Shown here piece after piece: positions 8,158 to 17,159 of a stretch of DNA of 54,527 nt. Each line of letters begins with the position of its first letter. The stretch's first letter is position 1. A program made the position numbers and the translations under genes. Source of the DNA: SAR202 cluster bacterium (lineage in GTDB: Bacteria > Chloroflexota > Dehalococcoidia > Lucifugimonadales > Lucifugimonadaceae); contig VFGZ01000040.1 of assembly GCA_009392215.1 (NCBI GenBank), positions 1 through 54,527 on the forward strand, given 5' to 3'. The notes beneath the pieces are model-generated. The model made no database searches. It saw only the letters and a list, made by a program, of their open reading frames with translations, and had not been told where the DNA came from.

Positions 8158-9360
8158 ATGAAAATCGAAAAAATCCGTATCCGACATGTATTTGGAACAA
8201 TAGAGACAAACGGTCCTTTTTGGGAAGAGCGTCTGGTAATGCCGCTTGACGTGTACTCAGAGTTTCGAGAGAGCGACAATCGAGTTAAATGGAGTGATCA
8301 GACTGCTGATGATCACATGCCTCACGACGCATATTTTGTTCAAATCGAAACGGATGAAGGGGTTATAGGAATTGGTGGGCCGATGGATAGGTCGGTTGCA
8401 TTTATTATTCAAAACGAGCTTGCCCATTACTTAATAGGTCGAGATCCTTTAGCGACGGAATTTATTTGGGATATTTTGCACCGCGCGATGGTTCATGGCC
8501 GTCAGGGCAATACGATGATCGCGATTAGTGCGATAGACAATGCACTTTGGGACCTTAAAGGGCGCTATTTGGGATTGCCGGTTTATTCAGTTATTGGTGG
8601 CCCTACTCGTTCAGAGATTCCTGCATATGCTTCTATGCTTGGATTCAGTGTCCTTGATATCGGATTGGTTAAGGAACGAGCGAAGCAATATCAGGAGATT
8701 GGATATACCGCCCAGAAATGGTTTTTCCGACACGGACCAATGTCCGGTTCTGAAGGACTAAAGAAAAACGTTGAAATGGTTGAGGCGCTGCGTAATACAC
8801 TGGGCGATGATGACGACATCATGCTTGATTGCTGGCAGTCCATGGACGTGAATTATGTCATCAGATTGGCTGAAGAGATTGAAGAATTTAATCCTCGATG
8901 GCTTGAAGAGTGTGCAATGCCAGATCGTATCGATTCTTACAGAAAAATTCGTGAGTCTACAAATATTCCCTTGTCTGGTGCAGAGCACCACTACACACGT
9001 TGGGGCATGAAGCAATTTATAGAGGCAGAAGCTTTGGATATTCTCCAGCCGGATATTTATTGGGCGGGAGGGTTGTCTGAGGTGTTGAAAATAGCAGCGG
9101 TTGCTACAACCGCTGATCTCATTACCATTCCACATGGTCACTCAACCAATGCTGGTATTCATTTTTCTGTAAGTCAGTCTCCGATTCACACTCCGTATCA
9201 AGAGTATTTGATCAAGTGGAATATAGTTCATCAGCACTTCTTGAAGGACCCTGTTACTCCTGAGAATGGAATGATTCACGCCCCAACCGGCGTTGGAATG
9301 ACCATGGATCTTGATCTCGACAAGATCGAACGAGAAGAGGAACCAAACTTCGGGACCTGA
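8158..9360 (+). CDS. Enolase-superfamily sugar-acid dehydratase, L-rhamnonate dehydratase-like
   Basis: A 400-residue mandelate-racemase/muconate-lactonizing-type enzyme. The metal ligands read D224 (LDCWQ), E250 or E251 (LEECAMPD) and E276 (GAEHHYTR), and the general base is H326 in IPHGHS. The GAEH(H)YTR box and the long N-terminal lid with H-rich DHMPHDAYF are hallmarks of the rhamnonate dehydratase subgroup, which removes water from L-rhamnonate to give 2-keto-3-deoxy-L-rhamnonate. All catalytic residues are intact. Rhamnose mutarotase-like genes and a COG3618 lactonase about 12-14 kb away would fit the same pathway, but L-lyxonate, L-mannonate or a related acid cannot be excluded. Confidence 0.88.
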   Translation: MKIEKIRIRHVFGTIETNGPFWEERLVMPLDVYSEFRESDNRVKWSDQTADDHMPHDAYFVQIETDEGVIGIGGPMDRSVAFIIQNELAHYLIGRDPLATEFIWDILHRAMVHGRQGNTMIAISAIDNALWDLKGRYLGLPVYSVIGGPTRSEIPAYASMLGFSVLDIGLVKERAKQYQEIGYTAQKWFFRHGPMSGSEGLKKNVEMVEALRNTLGDDDDIMLDCWQSMDVNYVIRLAEEIEEFNPRWLEECAMPDRIDSYRKIRESTNIPLSGAEHHYTRWGMKQFIEAEALDILQPDIYWAGGLSEVLKIAAVATTADLITIPHGHSTNAGIHFSVSQSPIHTPYQEYLIKWNIVHQHFLKDPVTPENGMIHAPTGVGMTMDLDLDKIEREEEPNFGT

Positions 9361-9409
9361 ACGATATGTTGCAAGTAATTTGCATCTTCATTGCTCGCTA
9401 TTTCACTAG

Positions 9410-9880
9410 CTAGCCTTTACTCAGCAGTTGTTTCGCGTACTTAAGCTCCATTTGGCTAAGCTTACCGACTCTACGTTTGAAGTTGGGATCACTTGAAAAC
9501 TTAGCGTTTAGGAAAGCGTCCAACACTTCTTTTGCTACCGACAACCCTATGATCCAGGCACCCATACATATCAAATTGACATCATCATGCTCAACGCCTT
9601 GGTGTGCACAGTAGGTGTCATGGGTTACAGCTGCCCTGATTCCCGGGACTTTATTTCCTGCAATCGCAGCCCCTACTCCTGTTCCGCAAACAAGGATGCC
9701 ACGCTCTACCTTGTTGGACAGTATTGCTGAAGTTACCTGCTCGGTGATATCTGGAAAGTCTACCGGGTCTTCAGAATATGTTCCGTAATCTATAACTTGG
9801 TGACCTTTCGACTGCAAATACTTAATGACAGGGCCTTTCATCGAGAACCCTGCATGATCACCCCCTACAGCTAACCGCAT
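9410..9880 (-). CDS. rpiB: Ribose-5-phosphate isomerase B (RpiB/LacAB family)
   Basis: A 156-residue sugar-phosphate isomerase. The opening GGDHAGF (residues 6-12) carries the catalytic-site aspartate and histidine, and the active-site cysteine is C65 in CGTGVG. The usual AR(x)HN segment is replaced by CAHQGVEHDDVN, which still ends in the expected Asn before the ICMGAW strand. It interconverts ribose 5-phosphate and ribulose 5-phosphate in the pentose phosphate pathway; some members of the family act on allose or galactose 6-phosphate. An AGGAG site sits upstream of the ATG. It converges with the rhamnonate dehydratase-like gene. Confidence 0.88.
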   Translation of the reverse strand: MRLAVGGDHAGFSMKGPVIKYLQSKGHQVIDYGTYSEDPVDFPDITEQVTSAILSNKVERGILVCGTGVGAAIAGNKVPGIRAAVTHDTYCAHQGVEHDDVNLICMGAWIIGLSVAKEVLDAFLNAKFSSDPNFKRRVGKLSQMELKYAKQLLSKG

Positions 9881-9921
9881 TTCGCTTTCTCCTGTGTATA
9901 AATTGGTGAAAATATATTTGG

Positions 9922-10431
9922 CTAGTTGATATTGTCAAAAAGCCCTTTTGGGTCGGTCCATCTATCAGGAACTCTTAGCGATAACACGGTTGCATCGCAC
10001 GTCAACTCACCTCTGTGCGAGAACAGGTCAACACAAATAAGTGACTTCTTGCTCGTCTTCTCTGTTAATCGTGCTCGGGCAATTATGGGGCCATCAATTG
10101 GTGTTGGCTTACGATAGTTCACAGTTAATGACGCTGTGGCATACCAAATTTTTTTACCCTCACCAATCTCCCTTCCTTCTGCCTTATATGCCTCGGCTAT
10201 TGACGTGCAGACGCCGTGGCAATCTATAACGGCAGCGATGGTTCCACCGTTCATGACATCTGGAGGCATCGCAGCGTGATGCGGTTCTGGCTGGAAAGTG
10301 CATACAGCTTCATCGCCGTCCCAGTATGACTTAATACGTAGCCCTTGATCATTCCACGCTCCGCAACCGTAGCAGTGATTACCGTGAAGTCCGTCTTGAA
10401 AATACGTGCGCTTAAGTTCACTTTGGCCCAT
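9922..10431 (-). CDS. Hotdog-fold thioesterase, PaaI type
   Basis: A 169-residue protein with the hotdog thioesterase signature NGGTIAAVIDCHG at about residues 61-73, where the central helix packs in the fold, and a following strand KPTPIDGPIIARARL. Acyl-CoA thioesterases of the PaaI/YbgC group share this layout. The short Cys-rich segment HCYGCGAWNDQGL near residue 20 is common in PF03061 members of this subgroup. Substrate is unknown, probably a short or aromatic acyl-CoA. A GAGGAG ribosome-binding site precedes the ATG. The gene lies 41 bases upstream of rpiB in the same direction, a likely two-gene unit. Confidence 0.82.
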   Translation of the reverse strand: MGQSELKRTYFQDGLHGNHCYGCGAWNDQGLRIKSYWDGDEAVCTFQPEPHHAAMPPDVMNGGTIAAVIDCHGVCTSIAEAYKAEGREIGEGKKIWYATASLTVNYRKPTPIDGPIIARARLTEKTSKKSLICVDLFSHRGELTCDATVLSLRVPDRWTDPKGLFDNIN

Positions 10432-10565
10432 ACTGCTCCTCGAACATCATTTATTGACTCTTAGGTATTTAACTACACCACAAGATAAGGCTTTCGGATC
10501 GTGGTGCAAGTGATTTGAATGAGTTTGGCGGCATGATTTATTTTGATTCGCGTACATAACACTTA

Positions 10566-11786
10566 ATGAGCATGATAAAACCTCGATCAAAACACTTTTC
10601 ACTTTTGTTGGTGACACTTGCCACGTTGTTATCACTTTCTGTTTGGTTTTCTACAAATGCTGTATCAACCGTACTGGAAACCGAAAAATCGATTGATCAA
10701 TCTTCTATCGCTGTTCTAACTATTGCAGTTCAGATTGGATTTGTGTTTGGGACACTGTTTATATCTTTTACTAATTTGTCGGACCTTATAAACGCCCGAA
10801 CACTTTTTGCGGTTTCATCAATACTGGCAGCTATAACAAATTTTTTGGTGATCCCTTTTGATTCGACTGATGCTTTGGTTGTTGCGCGATTTGCTACAGG
10901 TGCATTTTTAGGTGGCGTTTATCCAATGGGTATGAAAGTCATATCTGGCTGGTATGTTTCAGGTCGGGGATTTGCAATTGGAACATTGGTTGGTGCCGTC
11001 ACATTAGGTTTGGGAACTCCCCATATTTTGATGTCGGTATTCAGTGAAAACTGGCAAATGGTAATTATTTTAAGTTCGATATTGACTATCACGGGAGGAG
11101 TCATACTCAAGGCATTTGTTAGTGATGGCCCACATGATGTTCCTGGTGCGAGATTTAATCCTCGATACCTTATTTCGGCATTATCTGAGCGCGGTCCTAG
11201 GTTGGCATTGATTGGATATCTTGGTCATAACTGGGAGCTTTACGCGATGTGGGCTTGGATCGGAAATTTTATGTTTTATGTATTGGAGGAACGATCACTT
11301 TTTGGTGATGGAGTTCAACTTGCCAGCTTAATCACATTTCTTGTTTTTGCTGTAGGTGCGGTAGCCAGTTCTGTTGCTGGTGCTTGGTCTGAAAAAATAG
11401 GTAGAACAGCTGTGGCGACTATTGCAATGGTTATTAGTGGTTCTGTTGCACTTTTTATTGGGTTTATACCTGTTCAATGGAGCGTATTGATTGTTATTTT
11501 TGCGTTGATTTGGGGTGCGTCGGTTATTGCAGATTCTGCTCAATTTTCAACCGCGATAACGGAGCTTAGCGATCCTGTTTATCGTGGGACGATGCTCACA
11601 TTTCAAATAGGGGTAGGATTTGCCATTACAGCTGCATCAATTTGGCTTTTGCCGGTGGTTAAAGACCTATCAGGATGGGGTTGGGCCTTTGCAATTCTTG
11701 CGTTAGGGCCAGCAGTAGGAATTATCGCTATGCTCCGTTTACGTTCGCTTCCCGAATCAAGAAATCTTGCAGGTGGAAAGCGTTAA
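10566..11786 (+). CDS. MFS transporter
   Basis: A 406-residue integral membrane protein with about twelve hydrophobic segments in two six-helix halves. The basic N-terminal stretch precedes the first helix at about residues 12-32, and the inter-domain loop contains DGPHDVPGARF around residue 190. The layout matches major facilitator superfamily permeases related to nitrate/nitrite and CynX-type or organic-anion transporters, but no substrate motif is decisive. It is divergent from the thioesterase/rpiB pair and convergent with uvrA. Uptake or export of a small organic solute is the safest statement. Confidence 0.82.
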   Translation: MSMIKPRSKHFSLLLVTLATLLSLSVWFSTNAVSTVLETEKSIDQSSIAVLTIAVQIGFVFGTLFISFTNLSDLINARTLFAVSSILAAITNFLVIPFDSTDALVVARFATGAFLGGVYPMGMKVISGWYVSGRGFAIGTLVGAVTLGLGTPHILMSVFSENWQMVIILSSILTITGGVILKAFVSDGPHDVPGARFNPRYLISALSERGPRLALIGYLGHNWELYAMWAWIGNFMFYVLEERSLFGDGVQLASLITFLVFAVGAVASSVAGAWSEKIGRTAVATIAMVISGSVALFIGFIPVQWSVLIVIFALIWGASVIADSAQFSTAITELSDPVYRGTMLTFQIGVGFAITAASIWLLPVVKDLSGWGWAFAILALGPAVGIIAMLRLRSLPESRNLAGGKR

Positions 11787-11835
11787 TAACTTCTATCTTA
11801 TTTGGTGTTTTAGCCACGATTTAGAGGTCTTAGCT

Positions 11836-14800
11836 TCAGGCTATCGCAGAACGGCGCCTGCGCCTGAATCTCCGTGAGCGTCTTCGCGATTTACTTGCAC
11901 CGTTCAATGAACTTGCAGGTCTTTCTGGTAAATAGAAAAAATCGTCTTGGGTTTGCTTTTTAGATGACTTAAATTTTCTAGATTTGGTAGTTCCTGGTGA
12001 CTTTGAATTGGGTGTGATGCCTTGTATTTTGGCTAGGTATTGCCCTGTATGTGAGGTTTTTACGGATGACACGTATTCGGGCGTCCCTTCTGCGACAAGA
12101 TGTCCGCCTTGTTCGCCTGCTTCCGGGCCTAAATCAATAATCCAATCAGCATTTTTGATCAGATCTAAGTGATGTTCAATTAAAATCACTGAATTTCCAG
12201 CGTCTGTTAAACGGTGAAGAACCAACATCAATTTGGAGGCATCATCAAAGGAAAGTCCAGTGGTCGGTTCATCCAGGATGTACACGGTTTTTCCTGTTGA
12301 TCGTTTCGATAATTCAGATGCTAGCTTGATGCGTTGGGCCTCACCTCCTGACAAGGTTGTAGCTGGCTGCCCAAGATGAACATAGCCGAGACCTACGTCA
12401 CTCAGTGTTTTCATTCGATTAGCGATCGCGGGGACGTTTTCGAATAATTTACTCGCCTCTGAAACGGTCATATCGAGCACTTCGGCTATGGATTTACTTT
12501 TAAATTTGATTTCAAGTGCTTCTCGGTTATATCGGGCACCAAGGCAGATCTCGCAGGGCACGGTGACGTCTGGCAGGAACTGCATTTCGATTTGGACGTA
12601 ACCGGCGCCACTGCATGCTTCGCAACGACCACCTTTGACGTTGAATGAAAAGCGACCTGCTTTGTAGCCGCGAGCTTTAGCTTCTGGCATTGAAGCGAAA
12701 ATTTCTCGTATGTTTGTGAAAACGCCTGTGTATGTTGCAGGATTGGATCGCGGCGTTCGTCCAATCGGAGATTGATCAATATTTATGACTTTGTCGATGT
12801 TTTCAAGACCTGTTATCTCTTCGTGATCTCCGGGACGATCTTTTGCTCGATAAAAATATTGCGAAAGCTTTTTGGAAAGGATTTCGTTAACCAAAGTACT
12901 TTTGCCAGAGCCTGAAACTCCTGTGATGCAGGTCAGAATTCCTAATGGTATGGCGACTGAAATATTCTTAAGGTTGTTAGCCTTTGCGCCAATGATCCTT
13001 ATTTCATTTCCATTTCCTGTACGTCGCTTCTTCGGAACAGGAATTGACTTTCTTCCACTTAAATATGCGCCAGTTAGGGATTGTTTGTTTTTAAGTACCG
13101 TTTCAATTGGGCCCTCGACAACCACATTTCCACCAAGTTCCCCGGCGAGCGGACCCAGATCAACAATATGATCAGCTGCCCGCATAACTGCTTCGTCATG
13201 CTCAACGATCAAAACAGTGTTTCCTACATCCCGTAGATTCTTGAGAGTTCCGATTAGTCGGTCGTTATCTGATGGATGCAGCCCAACAGATGGTTCATCG
13301 CATACGTACAAGACTCCCATTAATCCTGAACCAATTTGAGTGGCAAGTCTAATGCGTTGTCCCTCACCGCCCGAAAGCGTTGACGCGGCTCTGTCCAGCG
13401 TCAAATAATCTAGGCCTACTCGTGACAGGAAGCCTAACCGTGCTTCAACTTCTTTCAATATTTGGGTTGCAATAGTTTGCTCCCGATTGTTGAATGGGTC
13501 TTCTGCTTGTAGATTTTTCTTACCAGGCCAAACACCCGTTCGACAGGCTTCAACCCACTTCAGGGCGTTTTCTACAGACAGACCAGTGACTTCTATAATA
13601 TTCATCCCGAGGACAGTGACTGCTAACACTTCCGGCTTTAATCGTGCTCCTTCACAGGTTACGCATGGTTGCTGGGTCATATATCTGGCGATGTCTTCTC
13701 GTACGCTGTCAGATTCTGTGTCTACGTGTCTACGCTCCATGTTTGGTATGACACCGTCAAAAGCGGTGTGCCATCCATATACACGACCTTTTTGAGTTTG
13801 ATGTGAAATTTCCAGTTTTTTCCCGCCGGTGCCGTACAAAATGACACTTAAATGGGATTGATCTATATCCCGTATGGGGGCTTCCATTGAAAATCCAAAA
13901 TGCTTGGAAAGTGATTGCAGGGTTGAGTGATACCAGGGGGAGTTGGAACCAGATCTAGCCCAGGGAGTAATTGCTCCATCATTTAGGCTTAAAGACTTGT
14001 CTTGAATTACAAGGTTTGGGTCCACCTCAAGTTTGTATCCGAGGCCGGTGCAGGTTGAGCAGGCGCCGAATGGGGTATTGAAAGAGAAATTGCGTGGCTC
14101 AAGTTCTGATATCGAGAGATCGCAGTGAACGCAGGCAAAGTGCTCAGAATAAACGATATCTGTGTCTTTATCGCCGTTTCGAGTGAGTTTAGAGGCAATG
14201 AGATTGCCTCCAGTAAGGCGTAACGCTGCTTCAACAGACTCAGTTAGTCGACCGGGGTCTGTGTCATCACGAACGATTATTCGATCCACTACAACATCAA
14301 TGTCATGCCACTTGGTTTTTGCTAACTTAAATTCTTCTGAAAGATCATGGGTTTCTCCATCGATTCGTACGCGTACGAAACCATCTCTTCGGGCTGATTC
14401 AAACACTTGGGCATGCTCGCCCTTCATGTGGGTGACCATAGGGGCGAGGATTTGTAATCGAGTTTCATTTTCCATCGAAAGTATTGAGTCGACGATCTGT
14501 TGAATCGTTTGGCGTTGAACTGGTCGACCGCAATTATGGCAATGTGGTCTTCCGGCCCTGGCGAATAGCAAACGCAGGTAATCGTAAATTTCTGTGACGG
14601 TTCCCACGGTGGATCGGGGATTCTTGGAAACGCCTTTTTGATCTATAGATATTGATGGACTCAATCCTTCGATGTGATCGACGTCGGGTTTTTCCATGCG
14701 ACCCAAGAATTGCCGTGCATAAGCAGAAAGGGATTCAACATATCTTCGTTGTCCTTCGGCAAATATCGTGTCAAAAGCAAGACTACTTTTACCTGAACCT

Positions 14801-14904
14801 GAAACCCCTGTAATCACAGTTAAGGTATCTCTTGGGATGCGAAGGTTGAAGTTTTTTAGGTTGTGCTCGCGTGCGCCGCGAATAACGATATCTGAGTCAG
14901 GCAT
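11836..14904 (-). CDS. uvrA: Excinuclease ABC subunit A
   Basis: A 1022-residue UvrA, the damage-sensing ATPase of nucleotide excision repair. Two ABC modules are complete: Walker [10 protein letters not shown] (33-41) with signature [10 protein letters not shown], and a second Walker [10 protein letters not shown] near residue 650 with [10 protein letters not shown]. The zinc modules are intact (CHNCGRP, CVHCDLS with CSTCTGLG, and CEACSGAGY with CEICLGARY). The last 70 or so residues are unusual: they are rich in Lys, Arg and Ser and end in a run of arginines ([17 protein letters not shown]), about 60-80 residues more than typical UvrA. This is the last gene of the leftward replication/repair block, 116 bases after recO. 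Confidence 0.97.
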   Translation of the reverse strand: MPDSDIVIRGAREHNLKNFNLRIPRDTLTVITGVSGSGKSSLAFDTIFAEGQRRYVESLSAYARQFLGRMEKPDVDHIEGLSPSISIDQKGVSKNPRSTVGTVTEIYDYLRLLFARAGRPHCHNCGRPVQRQTIQQIVDSILSMENETRLQILAPMVTHMKGEHAQVFESARRDGFVRVRIDGETHDLSEEFKLAKTKWHDIDVVVDRIIVRDDTDPGRLTESVEAALRLTGGNLIASKLTRNGDKDTDIVYSEHFACVHCDLSISELEPRNFSFNTPFGACSTCTGLGYKLEVDPNLVIQDKSLSLNDGAITPWARSGSNSPWYHSTLQSLSKHFGFSMEAPIRDIDQSHLSVILYGTGGKKLEISHQTQKGRVYGWHTAFDGVIPNMERRHVDTESDSVREDIARYMTQQPCVTCEGARLKPEVLAVTVLGMNIIEVTGLSVENALKWVEACRTGVWPGKKNLQAEDPFNNREQTIATQILKEVEARLGFLSRVGLDYLTLDRAASTLSGGEGQRIRLATQIGSGLMGVLYVCDEPSVGLHPSDNDRLIGTLKNLRDVGNTVLIVEHDEAVMRAADHIVDLGPLAGELGGNVVVEGPIETVLKNKQSLTGAYLSGRKSIPVPKKRRTGNGNEIRIIGAKANNLKNISVAIPLGILTCITGVSGSGKSTLVNEILSKKLSQYFYRAKDRPGDHEEITGLENIDKVINIDQSPIGRTPRSNPATYTGVFTNIREIFASMPEAKARGYKAGRFSFNVKGGRCEACSGAGYVQIEMQFLPDVTVPCEICLGARYNREALEIKFKSKSIAEVLDMTVSEASKLFENVPAIANRMKTLSDVGLGYVHLGQPATTLSGGEAQRIKLASELSKRSTGKTVYILDEPTTGLSFDDASKLMLVLHRLTDAGNSVILIEHHLDLIKNADWIIDLGPEAGEQGGHLVAEGTPEYVSSVKTSHTGQYLAKIQGITPNSKSPGTTKSRKFKSSKKQTQDDFFYLPERPASSLNGASKSRRRSRRFRRRRRSAIA

Positions 14905-15020
14905 ATTTCAGATTGTAGAACCGTACTTTGATAAGGATGTACTGTATAGCGATCAATGCTTTTCAACGAAACTTCAACCGAGTGTAACAATCTCTCGCAG
15001 ATCCTTAGGTTTTTTTGGCA

Positions 15021-15830
15021 CTAATCTGAGCCTGAACGATCAATATGTTTGCTTATATAGAGATTGCGAGAACGTATCTCGTCCATGAAAGGCTCGGATC
15101 TTAATCGTCGATCAAGCACATGATGGATTTGTTCTCGCAATATCCGTGAAAGTTGTCGAATATCATTCTCCTTAGCTTTCACATTTCCGGCTTGTGTTAT
15201 ATCGGTTTTAGACAGGAACCGTAATAATTTTATTGTGTTCAAGCTTGCTGGCAGGACTGCGGTTTCCCCTGACGGTTGATAATTATTGTGAATGAGTCCA
15301 CCTTGATCTGGTGAATAGAAATGATTATTTGGCTCCAGTTCAACCCCCGTTTCGACGCATCTAGAAAGTTCGGGAGCGAAACCGTTAAGCTGCAGGAGTC
15401 TCATTTCAAAAAATCGAACAATCAATTCTTCTTGTGTCGTTGTTTCTAGTGAGTCCAATACATTTATCAGTAATTGGAATAATGGTCGGTTTGCACCGCT
15501 CTCAACGGAAAAACGTTCTGATAATTCTGAAACGTATGCAGCGTGCGAAAATCTTTGCAGATTGTCACGTAGGCCGCGGAAGCCATTTATTGTCGAAACC
15601 TGACTTAAACCATGTAGGGAGCGAGTCTCCCGAACAGAAACGATTACATGCCTGAAAAGGTCTAAATGACCTCCAAGTTTTGAATTAGGTTTTCGGGCAG
15701 ATTTTGCAACACCTCGTATCAATCCATGAACGGGTGTGATGAGGGTCACGATACGATCAGCTTCCCCAAGATTGCTTATTCGCAGCACAACAGCATCGGT
15801 TGTGTAGGTGAATGGGCGCTTGGATGTCAT
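15021..15830 (-). CDS. recO: DNA repair protein RecO, zinc cysteines mostly lost
   Basis: A 269-residue RecO, which anneals SSB-coated single strands and helps load RecA with RecR. The N-terminal OB-fold reads [20 protein letters not shown] and continues to [15 protein letters not shown], diagnostic for the family. The C-terminal domain normally holds a C-x2-C...C-x2-C zinc site. Here only the first cysteine is present (C158); the others read T161, H181 and Y184 in otherwise alignable positions (SRCVETG and GGLIHNNY). So the zinc site is gone or heavily altered. recR and ybaB lie just upstream in the same direction, giving a RecOR set in one locus. Confidence 0.93.
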   Translation of the reverse strand: MTSKRPFTYTTDAVVLRISNLGEADRIVTLITPVHGLIRGVAKSARKPNSKLGGHLDLFRHVIVSVRETRSLHGLSQVSTINGFRGLRDNLQRFSHAAYVSELSERFSVESGANRPLFQLLINVLDSLETTTQEELIVRFFEMRLLQLNGFAPELSRCVETGVELEPNNHFYSPDQGGLIHNNYQPSGETAVLPASLNTIKLLRFLSKTDITQAGNVKAKENDIRQLSRILREQIHHVLDRRLRSEPFMDEIRSRNLYISKHIDRSGSD

Positions 15831-15973
15831 TTTATTTGGTCATCGTGATTCTGAGTATTGCGTTTGGTGGTTCCCTAATTGTAGATATCATGCTCAGCCC
15901 TACACGTTTAGAGGTATTTGTTTTCCGTGTAATGTTGGCATTAGTCATTTTTCGATCTATTGATAGCGTGTAG
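15824..15973 (+). CDS. Possible 49-residue small membrane protein
   Basis: Open frame from ATG 15824 to TAG 15971-15973, on the opposite strand to recO and overlapping its first 7 bases, filling most of the gap upstream of recO. The product is very hydrophobic with two candidate membrane segments (about residues 3-22 and 30-43) separated by LSPTRLEV. No strong ribosome-binding site is visible. It may be chance, since intergenic AT-rich sequence readily gives hydrophobic frames. Confidence 0.22.
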   Translation: MSFYLVIVILSIAFGGSLIVDIMLSPTRLEVFVFRVMLALVIFRSIDSV

Positions 15974-16041
15974 TTCGGATCAAATCTCTACTGTATTTCA
16001 CCGATTTCGATACCGTGTATCAAAGTTATCTTTGTCGCAAC

Positions 16042-16686
16042 TTAGCCAGATGTATTATCTGGGCTGAGAGGTATTTCTGTCCTGCTTTCTAGAGCATGGG
16101 CTAATGTGGAATCATCGGCATATTCTATGTCTGAACCGCTTGGAAGCCCGCGCGCAAGTCGCGTTATAGTTATTCCTAAGGGACCGATTAATTTTTGTAT
16201 ATACATAGCGGTCGCATCACCCTCTAGATTGGGGCTGGTTGCGATGATGATCTCTTCAATGGTTTGATTTTGTAGTCTTGAAATTAGTTCTCGTAATTTT
16301 AAGTCTTTTGGACCAATGCCATTAACAGGTGAGATTATTCCATGCAGTACGTGGTACTGGCCGGAGAAAACATTTGCTCTTTCAATAGCGATGACATCAA
16401 GTGGTTCTTCAACCACACAGATTCGAGTTTGATCTCGTTGTAGATCACTGCATATTGCACATTCTTCACCCTCAGATATATTGGCACATATATTGCATAG
16501 AACAATTTTTTCTTTGACGCCAAGAATTGCAGCGGCAAACTCATTAGCTTCTTCTTGTGGCATTCGTATCAGGTGATACGTTAATCGCTGTGCGCTCTTG
16601 GGCCCAATTCCAGGCAAACGGTGAAAGGCCTCTATCAAACGGGCGACCGGAGGGGCAGCCGATCGGGCTATATCCGAAGAAGTCAT
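16042..16686 (-). CDS. recR: Recombination mediator protein RecR
   Basis: A 214-residue RecR. The helix-hairpin-helix region reads LPGIGPKSAQR (24-34). The four zinc cysteines are intact (C64, C67, C76, C79 in CNIC...CAIC), followed by the Toprim domain opening ICVVEEPLDVIAIE and ending with SGSDIEYADDSTLAHAL. It forms a ring that clamps DNA and works with RecO in loading RecA at gaps. Its ATG lies 2 bases after the ybaB stop, a classical conserved pair. A 211-base gap separates it from recO. Confidence 0.97.
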   Translation of the reverse strand: MTSSDIARSAAPPVARLIEAFHRLPGIGPKSAQRLTYHLIRMPQEEANEFAAAILGVKEKIVLCNICANISEGEECAICSDLQRDQTRICVVEEPLDVIAIERANVFSGQYHVLHGIISPVNGIGPKDLKLRELISRLQNQTIEEIIIATSPNLEGDATAMYIQKLIGPLGITITRLARGLPSGSDIEYADDSTLAHALESRTEIPLSPDNTSG

Positions 16687-16688
16687 AA

Positions 16689-16997
16689 TTATGTCAGGCC
16701 AGGAATGTTCATTCCGCCTGTAATTGCAGCCATTTTTTCCGACGCTAATTTTTGTGCTGTATCCATCGCCTCGTTGACGGCTGCTAGGATTAGGTCTTCG
16801 AGCATCTCTACGTCTTCAGGGTCGACGACTTCTGGGTCGATAGTGATTGATTCGACCTTTGAGCCGCCTATTACACAAACTTTCACCACTCCGCCACCCG
16901 AGGTGGCTTCTGTTCGCGCCTGAGAAATTTCTTCTTGTACAGCGGCAAGTCGAGCCTGCATTTGCTGAGCTTGCTTGATCATATTCCGATTCATCAT
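16689..16997 (-). CDS. YbaB/EbfC-family nucleoid-associated protein
   Basis: A 102-residue protein matching the YbaB/EbfC family: an N-terminal amphipathic helix (NMIKQAQQMQARLAAVQEEI), then a three-stranded sheet with EATSGGGVVKVCVIGG, then an acidic helix LEDLILAAVNEAMDTAQKL. Family members are dimers that bind DNA like small tweezers. The position between dnaX and recR, 2 bases from recR, is conserved across bacteria and supports the call. There is no unusual residue use. Confidence 0.93.
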   Translation of the reverse strand: MMNRNMIKQAQQMQARLAAVQEEISQARTEATSGGGVVKVCVIGGSKVESITIDPEVVDPEDVEMLEDLILAAVNEAMDTAQKLASEKMAAITGGMNIPGLT

Positions 16998-17159
16998 TAG
17001 AAGGTGATCCTAGATAGCTTGGTTGATTGTCCAGAGTTTTTAGTAAAACAGGACTTGATAATCATACGTCGTTACCACTGAGCTCGAAATCTTTATTTGG
17101 TGATTAAATTCAATACTGGTAAGTGGGGATTAATGTTGTTACAACGTTTCGGCGTATTG

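Noticed and set aside
12872-13795. Long rightward frames opposite uvrA
   Set aside because: They are antisense to conserved UvrA motifs and have low-complexity Pro/Ser/Arg-rich products with no domain.
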